Assembly (NCBI GenBank): GCA_903870015.1
Contig: CAIQBE010000039.1
Coordinates: forward strand, 1 to 33,490
Source: an uncultured Thiotrichales bacterium
Lineage (GTDB): Bacteria; Pseudomonadota; Gammaproteobacteria; Francisellales; CACEW01
Length of the DNA: 33,490 nt
Direction: 5' to 3'
The translations under genes and the position numbers were made by a program. Below, in pieces: positions 25,115 through 33,470 of this stretch. How positions within the stretch are numbered: the first letter of the stretch is position 1; each line of letters starts with the position of its first letter. The notes beneath the pieces were generated by a model, which was given only the letters and a program-made list of their open reading frames with translations, was not told where the DNA came from and ran no database searches.

Positions 25115-26680
25115 CTACTTTAATAGCAAAGGTTGTAACGCCGCAACCTTAAAGGTCACGATATCAACGATATGCGCATTGGCCGCATATGATAAATTTA
25201 AAATGGGCGCTGGATAAACGCCAAAAATAATCACCGGCAAAGCCAACAATACTAAAACTAAAATCTCAATACCCCTGATATCTTTAACTTCAGGAGCCCC
25301 CTCCTCTGGCGCCGCACCAAAAATACTGCGCTTGACCCACCACAACATATAAGCCGGACTTAAAATTAACGTAAAGGCTGCCACAAACGCTACCCAAAAA
25401 TTACCATTCAAAGCCGCCAAAATCACAAAAAACTCGCCGACAAAGCCAGTGGTCCCAGGCAAACCAACATTAGCCATGGCAAACAAGACAAAGAAAAACG
25501 CAAAAATGGGCATTGTCTTGGCAAGGCCGACAACACTCGTAATCTTAGTAGAATTAAAACGCGCAAATAGCATCATCACCATCGCAAATAAAGCACCCGA
25601 GGCAAATGCATGGGCAATCAGCTGAAATACCGCACCTTGTAAACTTAACAACGCATCGGTATGGGGTGGAAATAGAGCGGTACCGGTATTATGCACGACG
25701 ATCATCAACACCATAAAAATACCCAAAGTCGCAATGCCCATATGCGAAATCGAAGAGTACGCAATCAAGCGGCGCATATCTTTTTGGGCGATACTCGCAA
25801 AACCAACATACACCACAGCAATCAGTGAAAGCACAATCACCGACATCAATAAAGTGGAACTGATGTTAGGCACAATCGGTAAATTTAAACGCAAAAACCC
25901 ATAAGCACCAACCTTCAACATCAAGGCAGCTAATACGATTGAACCACCAGGAGGCGCCTGTTCATGAATATCAGCAAACCAAGTATGTAGGGGCCACATC
26001 GGTATTTTTACCGCAAAAGCCACAAACAAAGCCAAAAATAACCAATCCTGTGAAGCGCCAATTAAAGACAAGCCCATCCAATGATTAAAATCAAAACTAC
26101 CACTCACCATATACAAGCATATAAAGGCGATGAGCATCATCAAAGAACCTAAAAGATTAAACAGGAAAAACTTCAAGGCCGCATAGCTTCTATGCTCCAT
26201 TCCCCAAATCCCCAAGCCTAAATACAAGGGAATCATCGAGGCTTCCCAAAATAAATAAAATAAAATCGCATCCTGGGCCGCAAAAATACCATTCGTTATC
26301 CCAGTCGCCAACAAGAAAATCGCCATATACTCAGCAACACGTGTTTTAATATGACGCCAAGAACTCAACATAATGATAACATTGGTAAAAGCGGTAAGGA
26401 TAATAAACAACACCGAAATACCATCAACACCCAAATTATAATGAATATTAAGCGCGCTAATCCAAGTATAGGTTTCCACAAACTGCATATTGGCAGTGCC
26501 TTGATCCAAATTTTGGTATAGGGGCACACATAAAGCCAAAATTATCAAGGACAAGGCTAAGCCAGCCCATTTCACCCAAAGATCACGCCCCGTGATTTTT
26601 TGCAGCAGCAACAAAAACAATGCCCCGAAGATCGGCAGCCAAATTAGTATACTTAATAAATGTTGCAACACCATCGTCAT
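25115..26680 (-). CDS. nuoM: NADH-quinone oxidoreductase subunit M
   Basis: 521 residues, about 14 membrane helices, antiporter-like subunit of complex I. Key pumping residues are E146 in FWEASMIPLY and K225 in FAVKIPMWPLHTW, followed by the conserved DIHEQAPPGGS. The start is four bases after the nuoL stop, suggesting coupled translation. Confidence 0.98.
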   Translation of the reverse strand: MTMVLQHLLSILIWLPIFGALFLLLLQKITGRDLWVKWAGLALSLIILALCVPLYQNLDQGTANMQFVETYTWISALNIHYNLGVDGISVLFIILTAFTNVIIMLSSWRHIKTRVAEYMAIFLLATGITNGIFAAQDAILFYLFWEASMIPLYLGLGIWGMEHRSYAALKFFLFNLLGSLMMLIAFICLYMVSGSFDFNHWMGLSLIGASQDWLFLALFVAFAVKIPMWPLHTWFADIHEQAPPGGSIVLAALMLKVGAYGFLRLNLPIVPNISSTLLMSVIVLSLIAVVYVGFASIAQKDMRRLIAYSSISHMGIATLGIFMVLMIVVHNTGTALFPPHTDALLSLQGAVFQLIAHAFASGALFAMVMMLFARFNSTKITSVVGLAKTMPIFAFFFVLFAMANVGLPGTTGFVGEFFVILAALNGNFWVAFVAAFTLILSPAYMLWWVKRSIFGAAPEEGAPEVKDIRGIEILVLVLLALPVIIFGVYPAPILNLSYAANAHIVDIVTFKVAALQPLLLK

Positions 26681-26684
26681 GCCC

Positions 26685-28649
26685 TTAAGCGCCTAACCAA
26701 ATAAAGCCCAAAATAATCACAAAACCCACCACCATCGCGAGGGTATAGTGATACAAAAATCCAGTTTGTAATTTACGTAGTTGCCGCCCCACCCCAGAAA
26801 CAAAATGCGCCAGCCCACCAACAATACCACGATCAATCACAAAGGTATCAACAATACGATAACAAATCATTCCAATAACACGCGCACCACCACCAAAAAT
26901 AAGATCATACGTACCATCGATAAAATATTTTTTAACCAAGATCTGATAAAGCCAAGAGCAACGACGGGCAATCACCGCAGGGATTTGTGGCATCAATACA
27001 TAAAGCAAATAAGCCAATAAAATGCCAAAAATACCCAAGAGACAAGGTAGATCAAAGATCTTACTCATCAAAAACTGCATGCTATCAGGATTATCAGCCT
27101 GTAATAATTGCATCACTGGATGGGTGGGTAGAATAAAAATGCTGGAACCAAAAAAGCCATTTAAATCACTACCAAAAAACCACATCCCTGAAATAACCGT
27201 GGGTATGGCCAACACAACTAAAGGCAATAAAATAGTCCAATGCGATTCTTTTACATGAGCAAAAGTTTCTGCATCCATCCGTGGTTTACCGTGAAATACC
27301 AAGAATAACATCCGGAAGGTATAAAGTGCAGTCACCAGCGTACCGCCCAAAACCAAGAAATAAGCCAGTTGATGGCCGGGAATGGTAGACAACTGCACGG
27401 CTTCAATGATCAAATCTTTTGAAAAGAATCCTGAAAACGGCGGAATACCCGATAAAGCCAAAGCACCAATTAACATACACAAATAAGTGAGCGGCAATTT
27501 TTTCACAAGCCCGCCCATCTTACGAATATCCTGCTCATGATGCATGGCTACAATCACTGAGCCTGCTGCCAAGAATAACAAAGCCTTAAAAGAGGCATGA
27601 GTCATCAAGTGAAACATACCGACAGGATAGGCTGAAACGCCTTGCGCCGCCATCATATAACCCAATTGCGACAAAGTAGAATAGGCAATCACACGTTTAA
27701 TATCATTTTGTACAATACCCAACAAGCCCATCAAGAAACAGGTCAACGCGCCAATAATCATCACGGTACTTAAAGCCACATCAGAATATTCAAACATTGG
27801 GGACAAGCGCGCTACCATAAACACACCCGCTGTGACCATGGTCGCAGCATGAATCAAGGCCGAAATCGGAGTTGGACCTTCCATCGAACCCTCTAACCAA
27901 ATATGCAAAGGCACCTGTGCTGATTTACCAATCGCGCCGACAAAGAGCAATAAACAGGCCAAGGTAAGCATATTCATAGTACCAGAACCAATATTGCTCA
28001 TCATGACATTAGCCAAGCCTGGCGTTGCCGCAAAAACAGTTTGATAATCAATAGAACCAAAATAAGTTAGCACCACCGCAATACCCAAAAGAAAACCTAA
28101 ATCCCCAACGCGATTAGCAATAAAGGCTTTTAAGCTCGCATAATTTGCGCTTTCACGCTCAAACCAAAAACCAATGAGCAAATACGAAAACAAACCTACG
28201 CCTTCCCAACCAAAAAATAATAGTAAGAAATTATTGGACATGACGAGCGCCAACATCGCAAAGGTAAAGCCAGAAATATAACTAAAAAAGCGGGTATAGC
28301 CTGAATCGCCTTGCATATAACCCACAGAATAAACGTGCACCAGAAATGACACAAAAGTCACGATTACCATCATAAAGACCGTAAGACGATCCACTAAAAA
28401 GCCAATATTAAATTGCAAATGATCAATGACCGCAAACTGATAAAAATTGATGTTATATGCAGGCGGATTGCTCTGCCAAAAATAACAAAACACGGCAATC
28501 GACAAGCCCATCGACACAATCATCAAAAGAATCGTGACAATATTAGTGCCAATAACGCCTAAATATTTACCCAAAAGCCCAGAAAGCAAAGCCCCCAAGC
28601 ATGGTGCCAACATAATAATAAGTAAAAGCGTCGTTAAATTTTGCGCCAC
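26685..28649 (-). CDS. nuoL: NADH-quinone oxidoreductase subunit L
   Basis: 654 residues, the most distal antiporter-like subunit, including the long lateral helix near the C-terminus. Key residues: E149 in FGWEGVGLFSY and K242 in GAIGKSAQVPLHIWL, followed by EGPTPISALIHAATMVTAG. The start is three bases after the nuoK stop. Confidence 0.98.
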   Translation of the reverse strand: MAQNLTTLLLIIMLAPCLGALLSGLLGKYLGVIGTNIVTILLMIVSMGLSIAVFCYFWQSNPPAYNINFYQFAVIDHLQFNIGFLVDRLTVFMMVIVTFVSFLVHVYSVGYMQGDSGYTRFFSYISGFTFAMLALVMSNNFLLLFFGWEGVGLFSYLLIGFWFERESANYASLKAFIANRVGDLGFLLGIAVVLTYFGSIDYQTVFAATPGLANVMMSNIGSGTMNMLTLACLLLFVGAIGKSAQVPLHIWLEGSMEGPTPISALIHAATMVTAGVFMVARLSPMFEYSDVALSTVMIIGALTCFLMGLLGIVQNDIKRVIAYSTLSQLGYMMAAQGVSAYPVGMFHLMTHASFKALLFLAAGSVIVAMHHEQDIRKMGGLVKKLPLTYLCMLIGALALSGIPPFSGFFSKDLIIEAVQLSTIPGHQLAYFLVLGGTLVTALYTFRMLFLVFHGKPRMDAETFAHVKESHWTILLPLVVLAIPTVISGMWFFGSDLNGFFGSSIFILPTHPVMQLLQADNPDSMQFLMSKIFDLPCLLGIFGILLAYLLYVLMPQIPAVIARRCSWLYQILVKKYFIDGTYDLIFGGGARVIGMICYRIVDTFVIDRGIVGGLAHFVSGVGRQLRKLQTGFLYHYTLAMVVGFVIILGFIWLGA

Positions 28650-28652
28650 GAC

Positions 28653-28955
28653 CTATCCCTTAAGTTCACTAATACTACTGATTTCGATGCTGTTCTTATT
28701 ACGGAACAACACCACCAAAATCGCCAAACCAATCGCTGCCTCAGCTGCCGCGACGGTCAATACAAAAAACACAACTACTTGACCAACAATATCCTGCAGC
28801 GCATACGAAAACACAATAAAGTTAGTATTGACCGCAAGCAGCATGAGCTCTATCGACATCAACACCACAATCAAGTTTTTGCGATTCAAAATAATTCCCA
28901 TAACACCGATGGAAAAGATCAACATAGCTAAAATAAAAAATGCCGTTAAATTCAT
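28653..28955 (-). CDS. nuoK: NADH-quinone oxidoreductase subunit K
   Basis: 100 residues, three membrane helices, the same length as E. coli. The two conserved membrane glutamates fall at the canonical positions E36 (MSIELML) and E72 (AAEAAIG). Its ATG overlaps the nuoJ stop by four bases. Confidence 0.98.
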   Translation of the reverse strand: MNLTAFFILAMLIFSIGVMGIILNRKNLIVVLMSIELMLLAVNTNFIVFSYALQDIVGQVVVFFVLTVAAAEAAIGLAILVVLFRNKNSIEISSISELKG

Positions 28956-29557
28956 GACACACCCTTATCATCGACATCCATTAACTTTAAACGATCCTTG
29001 GCCGTGACCTTCACCTGGCGACTGATAACCTGGGCCTTGACATTTTTTTGCCGACCACGGAAAGTCAAACTAATCGCCGAAATCATCGCCGCCAACAAAA
29101 TCAAAGCGGCAAGCTCAAAAGGATAAAGTTGATTCGTAAACAAGTTCAAGCCCACTTGTTGCAAATTACTCTGCGCAATATTCCAAGTATTCGTAGGCTG
29201 GGCTGTGACAAAATGGCCTAGTAGATTAACCAAAAGCACAAATAAAGCCAAAGATAACGCCACCACAAAAGGCCAGTAAGGCACAAAGCCTTGATGAGCA
29301 CGCACATGATGGACATCGAGCATCATCACCACAAACAAGAACAACACCATCACCGCGCCAACATAAACCACAATTAAAACCAAAGATAAAAATTCCGCCT
29401 GCAGCAACATCCAAGTCCCAGCCATGGCCACAAAAGTCACAACCAAAGCCAAAACCGAACGCACAGGATTACGCGCAGTCACAACGACAAGGCTACTTAA
29501 AACCGCAATTGCTGCAAATACAAAGAAAAAAACTGCCAATACCATAAATCCGGGCAT
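28952..29557 (-). CDS. nuoJ: NADH-quinone oxidoreductase subunit J
   Basis: 201 residues, five membrane helices, with the conserved [17 protein letters not shown] segment and a basic, hydrophilic C-terminal tail of about 30 residues, longer than in E. coli (184). It is the first nuo gene here: nuoA-I do not precede it. Instead a 230-base region with a dispersed repeat and then trmD lie upstream, so the operon is split. No strong ribosome-binding site is visible at ATG 29557. Confidence 0.95.
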   Translation of the reverse strand: MPGFMVLAVFFFVFAAIAVLSSLVVVTARNPVRSVLALVVTFVAMAGTWMLLQAEFLSLVLIVVYVGAVMVLFLFVVMMLDVHHVRAHQGFVPYWPFVVALSLALFVLLVNLLGHFVTAQPTNTWNIAQSNLQQVGLNLFTNQLYPFELAALILLAAMISAISLTFRGRQKNVKAQVISRQVKVTAKDRLKLMDVDDKGVS

Positions 29558-29612
29558 CTCGCCAACATGGGAGTATTTTACCTGATAGAATTAGGAATGC
29601 AAAGATAAAACA

Positions 29613-29671
29613 GCGTGGGGACAATCCTGAGAGCAATCCCACGCCCTGCCCTGAAGAAGCACGTGGGATTG
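29613..29671 (-). promoter_or_regulatory. Mutually exclusive hairpins upstream of nuoJ
   Basis: GCGTGGG (29613-29619) can pair with CCCACGC (29638-29644), and CAATCCCACG (29634-29643) with CGTGGGATTG (29662-29671). The middle segment is shared, so only one stem can form at a time. The region lies in the likely nuoJ leader. A regulatory switch is possible; degenerate repeat remnants are the simpler reading. Confidence 0.3.
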
Positions 29672-29713
29672 GCATGAGAAATAGAACTATTACTCATGCG
29701 TTATAGTTAAAAA

Positions 29714-29781
29714 TACACTACTATCCAGTTGGCTTTAAAAATTAGCTCAAGCTTCTAATAAATAGTAAAGACTGCTGCATA
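29714..29781. repeat. 68-bp dispersed repeat copy at the trmD/nuoJ junction
   Basis: Matches 3064-3131 at 63 of 68 positions, including the end AAGACTGCTGCATA that starts the inverted-repeat elements at 3118 and 32772. It stops five bases from the premature trmD stop codon. Confidence 0.85.
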
Positions 29782-29786
29782 CCCCA

Positions 29787-30446
29787 TCACCGCAACAAAG
29801 TCCGCCGGCGAGCCTCAGCATCCCGCCAAGCGTCAATAGCCTTATGATCGCCTGACAACAAAACTTCGGGGACGGGCAGATCTTGCCAAACACGCGGCGC
29901 GGTATAATTGGGATAATCAAAAAACTCGCCTTGATGCGTCTCATGAACGCTAGAATTATCATCATTCAAAACGCCAGGAATTAAGCGCACCATCGCATCC
30001 ATGATCAACATCGCTGGCAGCTCGCCGCCTGATACTACAAAATCACCGATAGAGATTTGCATATCGACACAATGATCTAACAAGCGCTGATCCACGCCTT
30101 CATAACGACCACATAACAAAATAGCTTTTTTTAATTTCAGCAAAGATCCGGCATCTTCTTGCTTAAAGACTTTGCCCTGAGGGGATAGATAAATCACTTT
30201 GGTATCTGCGCCTAGGATTTTTTTGGCATGCTGAATAGATTGATACAAAGGCTCAGCCATCATTACCATCCCTGGGCCACCACCAAAAGGCCGCTCGTCA
30301 ATACGCCGATAATTATCCGTCGTAAAAGTGCGTGGATTAATGAATTCAACGCCAACCACCCCTTCCTTAATCGCTCGGCCAATCACACCAAAATCAGTTA
30401 AGGCTGTAAACATCTCAGGGAAAATCGTAATTAACGCAAATTGCAT
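29787..30446 (-). CDS. trmD: tRNA (guanine-37-N1)-methyltransferase TrmD, C-terminally truncated
   Basis: 219 residues; as I recall E. coli TrmD has 255, and the two align without gaps: GGGPGM at 55-60, CGRYEGVD at 112-119, SIGDFVVSGGELPA at 132-145 and R154 all fall at the same numbers. The enzyme methylates G37 of tRNAs with SAM, using a trefoil-knot fold, and prevents +1 frameshifting. Position 169 is Glu where E. coli has the catalytic Asp. The chain stops after R219, where E. coli continues RPELL; about 36 residues of the C-terminal tRNA-contacting part are gone. The stop is five bases from a dispersed repeat. AGGA precedes ATG 30446. rimM/rpsP and rplS, its usual neighbours, are absent. 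Whether it is active is uncertain. Confidence 0.9.
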   Translation of the reverse strand: MQFALITIFPEMFTALTDFGVIGRAIKEGVVGVEFINPRTFTTDNYRRIDERPFGGGPGMVMMAEPLYQSIQHAKKILGADTKVIYLSPQGKVFKQEDAGSLLKLKKAILLCGRYEGVDQRLLDHCVDMQISIGDFVVSGGELPAMLIMDAMVRLIPGVLNDDNSSVHETHQGEFFDYPNYTAPRVWQDLPVPEVLLSGDHKAIDAWRDAEARRRTLLR

Positions 30447-30455
30447 GAATAATTC

Positions 30456-31223
30456 CTACTTAACTACTTGATACTGCTTGTCATACTGACTAAAACCATG
30501 GGCCAAAATAATCGAATTAACCATACCAATATAAGTACTCCCCAAGACTGAATAGCCTTCAAGACAAGGCGCCAAAGCAGCTCCAGTCAACGGCACTCCT
30601 TGAGCGCGTAACCGCGCGCGTTCATTACGAAAATCAATATACGAGGCATTAGTGTTTAAGTTATAAAGGTAATAATTAATAGCATCCTGAGCATCATTGA
30701 ATTTGGCGATCTCAAACGTACCAGGCGCAACGCCATTAGGGATAATACCGCAACCCTTGACAAAACAATGCTGGCCAAAAAAATTATGCTCCTCTTGTGC
30801 AAAATGAGAAGTCCCCCAACCTGATTCATCAGCACTCTGAGCCAATACCAATGAAGTAGGTACAATATCAACACGTTTTAACAACTCGGTCATACTAGCC
30901 GGACGATCAATATTAAAGTCAGCAATGTTATAAGCCGCTGCCGTCTGTTTTAAAAAACGCTTCTCAACCTCAGTGAGTTGTTTCTTATGAGCCGCTTTAT
31001 CAACGACTAATAAAATTTGTTTGCGCAGCGCGAAAACCTGTTCGTTAGCAAGATCAATTTTGGGCACCATAAACTCTACAAATGCCTGCTGCTGCTGATC
31101 CAAAGATTGCGAGCCCATAATCGCGGTCAACGGCAGCTTGGGGTAAATTAAACCCACCAAAAAACATAAGATCGCGATACTGACCATACTCCAAAGAAGT
31201 GCTAATTTCCGCTTGCGATTCAT
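30456..31223 (-). CDS. Bax-like glucosaminidase-domain protein
   Basis: 255 residues. An N-terminal membrane anchor (about 9-29) is followed by a periplasmic peptidoglycan-hydrolase domain: SLVLAQSADESGWGTSHFAQ carries the catalytic-type Glu (E in DESGWG), followed by HNFFGQHCF. This layout matches the Bax/FlgJ-type glucosaminidase family, which cleaves glycan strands of the cell wall. C-terminal GYSVLGSTYIGMVNSIIL also fits. Its two nearby cysteines (C152-region HCFVKGC) could form a disulfide. It lies 21 bases after the ppiD-like gene and nine before trmD, so the three form one operon. Confidence 0.85.
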   Translation of the reverse strand: MNRKRKLALLWSMVSIAILCFLVGLIYPKLPLTAIMGSQSLDQQQQAFVEFMVPKIDLANEQVFALRKQILLVVDKAAHKKQLTEVEKRFLKQTAAAYNIADFNIDRPASMTELLKRVDIVPTSLVLAQSADESGWGTSHFAQEEHNFFGQHCFVKGCGIIPNGVAPGTFEIAKFNDAQDAINYYLYNLNTNASYIDFRNERARLRAQGVPLTGAALAPCLEGYSVLGSTYIGMVNSIILAHGFSQYDKQYQVVK

Positions 31224-31244
31224 AATGTCAATCCCTTAGGATGA

Positions 31245-32693
31245 TTACTGCGCCTTCAAAAGCGCATCATTCATATGCACGCTTGCAGTGTTTTGCAAAT
31301 TCGCTAAAAAGCTAGCAACTTCAATTTGCCCCCATGCCCCCTGAATCTCAGCAGGCGTAACCTTCACTGCCAACGTTTTGGGCACATACACTTGAGCCAC
31401 CTGAAACACGACTATTTTATTGCCACTAGGCATGATAGCACTTCCACCAGTTCCTGTCCCTACAACAGCAGATAAAAGAGCAGGATCTATATTTTTACTA
31501 GCTTGACTCACCCCCTGTGCTTTTTGCACACTCAAGTGCGCACCTTGGGCGAGCGCCGTTAAAGAAGCTCCCTTAGTCAAGGCAACTTGCATGGCTTTGG
31601 CAGCATCACTGGCTTGGCTAAGTTCTTGCTGGGCAATCAAAGTTGTTTTAATCTGTGCACTCACCTGCGCCAATGTTAAGGCTACCGGCATTTTTTTATC
31701 CGCTACACGCAAAACCATCACCTGATTTTTACCCAAACTCAAAACACTGCTATTATTGCCGCCATTTAAAACCGCATCAGTCATAGCCGCTTGCACAACC
31801 GCTGGCGTCGCAAACAACCCTTTGGTATCAGTCGCACTCAACCAGGGACTGGTTTGCACTGAAATATTCAGCATCGACGCCGCAGGGGTTAAAGTCGTCG
31901 GATTTTGAAAGGTAGCATTAGATAAACTGGTAATCGCATTTTGAAACGCCGCCTGCGCTTGATTAGGATCTTTCATTTGCTTAGTAAATTGATCCAAAGA
32001 CAAAGTAATATACTGCACCTGTAACTGATAGGGTGTCATAAATTGATTTTGATGCATTTGATAATACGCGGCAATGTCGGCATCAGAAACCTGAACATTT
32101 TTAGAAAAACTCGAAGGATCAATGGTAACATAATTAATATCGCGCACTACATTGGCAAGCAGAGATTCGTTAGCGACTTCACTGGGCAAAGCAAAACCAG
32201 AAGTCATAAGGCCTGATTGAAATTGCTGAATCAGATAACTTTTCGCCAAGCTCTCACGCAACTGCTCTGTCGTCATTCCTACATTTTGCAACAAGCTCTG
32301 ATATTGGTTCATTGAAAACTTACCTTGACTCTGAAAAGCCGGAGTCGCATAAATCAAACCATCAAGCACATCAGAACTCACCGCAAACCCCAAACCTTGA
32401 AGCGCCTGATAAAACAATTGTTGATTAATCAGATTTTGCAAAACTTGCAGCTTAATGTAATTAGCCTTAATTTTATCTTGGCTAGGATTTTGGTCATGAT
32501 TTATCTGCTGATACAGCATCGCAAAATCGCGATAGGTAATCGCATCACCATTCACTTTAGCAACATTAGCTTGGCTCATGCTACCCCCAGTCAAATAATT
32601 ACCCAAGCCAAAGAACACAAAAATCAAAATCATGACTGGAATGATGACATACACCCACCAACCATGAGCATTATCACGAATTTTTTGCAGCAT
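31245..32693 (-). CDS. PpiD-like periplasmic folding factor without parvulin domain
   Basis: 482 residues against about 623 in E. coli PpiD. The start IRDNAHGWWVYVIIPVMI is typical: one membrane helix (about 12-34) with the chaperone part in the periplasm, where PpiD aids proteins leaving the SecYEG translocon. The SurA-like N-domain (VAKVNGDAITYRDF onward) and the C-terminal part (VMVLRVADKK, then a helical region) are recognisable. Between them, around residue 225-260, the parvulin isomerase domain of about 100 residues is missing. So it should act as a chaperone only. First gene of the operon with the Bax-like protein and trmD. No strong ribosome-binding site before ATG 32693. Confidence 0.82.
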   Translation of the reverse strand: MLQKIRDNAHGWWVYVIIPVMILIFVFFGLGNYLTGGSMSQANVAKVNGDAITYRDFAMLYQQINHDQNPSQDKIKANYIKLQVLQNLINQQLFYQALQGLGFAVSSDVLDGLIYATPAFQSQGKFSMNQYQSLLQNVGMTTEQLRESLAKSYLIQQFQSGLMTSGFALPSEVANESLLANVVRDINYVTIDPSSFSKNVQVSDADIAAYYQMHQNQFMTPYQLQVQYITLSLDQFTKQMKDPNQAQAAFQNAITSLSNATFQNPTTLTPAASMLNISVQTSPWLSATDTKGLFATPAVVQAAMTDAVLNGGNNSSVLSLGKNQVMVLRVADKKMPVALTLAQVSAQIKTTLIAQQELSQASDAAKAMQVALTKGASLTALAQGAHLSVQKAQGVSQASKNIDPALLSAVVGTGTGGSAIMPSGNKIVVFQVAQVYVPKTLAVKVTPAEIQGAWGQIEVASFLANLQNTASVHMNDALLKAQ

Positions 32694-32771
32694 ACGAACC
32701 CATTCTGGATGTTAATGGCTTATTTTAATCCCTTTTGAAGATTACCACAATCTTTACGCCAACATCTTTAC

Positions 32772-32947
32772 AAGACTGCTGCATAAGCCACGCCCCCCGG
32801 CGTCATCCTTCGAAAAATTGCGCAGCAATTTTTGCGGAGGAACCAGGACCCAATCGCATGCAGCATGCTAGTAAAAACAGGATCCTCCACAATTTTGCTA
32901 CGCAAAATTCGAAGGATGACGCCGGGAAGGGGTTATGCAACAGTCTT
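32772..32947. repeat. 176-bp palindromic MITE-like element
   Basis: Ends AAGACTGCTGCATAA (32772-32786) and TTATGCAACAGTCTT (32933-32947) are inverted with one mismatch. Inside is a perfect 16-bp inverted pair GGCGTCATCCTTCGAA / TTCGAAGGATGACGCC, then hairpins AAAAATTGC-GCA-GCAATTTTT and ATTTTGC-TAC-GCAAAAT, and GCATGC at the centre. No coding capacity. Degenerate relatives lie at 3118-3222 and 29768-29781. Confidence 0.9.
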
Positions 32948-32980
32948 TTTACGCAAACACATGCTTTTGCAAAGCGTAGA

Positions 32981-33008
32981 AACAAAAACTGCCTCAAAAG
33001 AGGCAGTT
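32981..33008 (-). terminator. Intrinsic terminator of the Pro/Ala/Val repeat protein gene
   Basis: Perfect 9-bp stem AACTGCCTC (32987-32995) / GAGGCAGTT (33000-33008), loop AAAA, with a T-rich run on the minus strand after it. 27 bases past the stop at 33036. Confidence 0.9.
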
Positions 33009-33035
33009 GATGATATACCATGCACAAAGATGTTG

Positions 33036-33470
33036 TTACTGCTGAGAACCCGGCATCATAGTAGCCGCAACCGCAGCTACAACGCCAACAGCCGCCGTTG
33101 CAAAAAGACAAGCAGTTGCTGGTAAACATATTGACCTTTGGACAGGAGGTTGTGTAGCTGCAGAAGCTACAGCAGCCCTGGCAACAGGAACTGGGGCCGG
33201 GGCTTGGGCCGGAGCAACGGCCACTCTTGGTTGAACTGCAACAACAGGAGCTGGGGCTTGGAGCGGAGCAACGGCCACTCTTGGTTGAACTGCAACAACA
33301 GGAGCTGGGGCTACAGCAGCAGGAAGAGCGGCGGCAGCGCCTGCAGCAACAGCAAGCTGATCAGCAATCGCAACAGCAGCAAGACGCTCAGGAAGAAATG
33401 GCAAATGCCGTCTAAGCCCCGCCCATATCAGAGGCTTCCTGGATAACTCGGCAAATTTTGGCTGAGTCAT
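33036..33470 (-). CDS. Pro/Ala/Val repeat protein with C-terminal membrane helix (start uncertain)
   Basis: 144 residues from ATG 33470, but the frame stays open to the window edge and no ribosome-binding site precedes this ATG, so the true start may lie outside. Residues about 30-105 are Ala/Pro/Val-rich, with two 18-residue repeats (APAPVVAVQPRVAVAP). A hydrophobic helix lies near the C-terminus (about 118-137), followed by MMPGSQQ: a tail-anchor-like layout. Two cysteines (ICLPATAC) precede the helix. No family recognised. Terminator at 32981-33008. Confidence 0.6.
   Translation of the reverse strand: MTQPKFAELSRKPLIWAGLRRHLPFLPERLAAVAIADQLAVAAGAAAALPAAVAPAPVVAVQPRVAVAPLQAPAPVVAVQPRVAVAPAQAPAPVPVARAAVASAATQPPVQRSICLPATACLFATAAVGVVAAVAATMMPGSQQ
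33199..33306. repeat. 54-bp tandem repeat, two copies
   Basis: 33199-33252 and 33253-33306 differ at only a few bases (GGGGCTTGGGCCGGAGC against GGGGCTTGGAGCGGAGC). 18 codons per unit, so changes in copy number keep the frame. Confidence 0.85.

Larger units (their letters stand above)
32694..33035. other. Intergenic region upstream of the ppiD-like gene (342 bp)
   Basis: Mostly filled by the palindromic element (32772-32947) and the terminator of the Pro/Ala/Val repeat protein (32981-33008). Frames open across the element on both strands are palindrome shadows, not genes. I find no convincing promoter for the ppiD-like gene. Confidence 0.6.

Noticed and set aside
23683..28649. Mrp-type Na+/H+ antiporter instead of complex I
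   Set aside because: The gene order J-K-L-M-N, the NuoK glutamates at E36 and E72 and the subunit lengths fit NADH dehydrogenase.
29558..29713. tRNA gene or rplS remnant downstream of trmD
   Set aside because: No cloverleaf with a T-loop motif and no L19-like reading frame could be found.
32735..33129. Overlapping frames of about 90-108 codons on both strands
   Set aside because: They cross the palindromic element and a terminator; frames open on both strands are expected of a palindrome.
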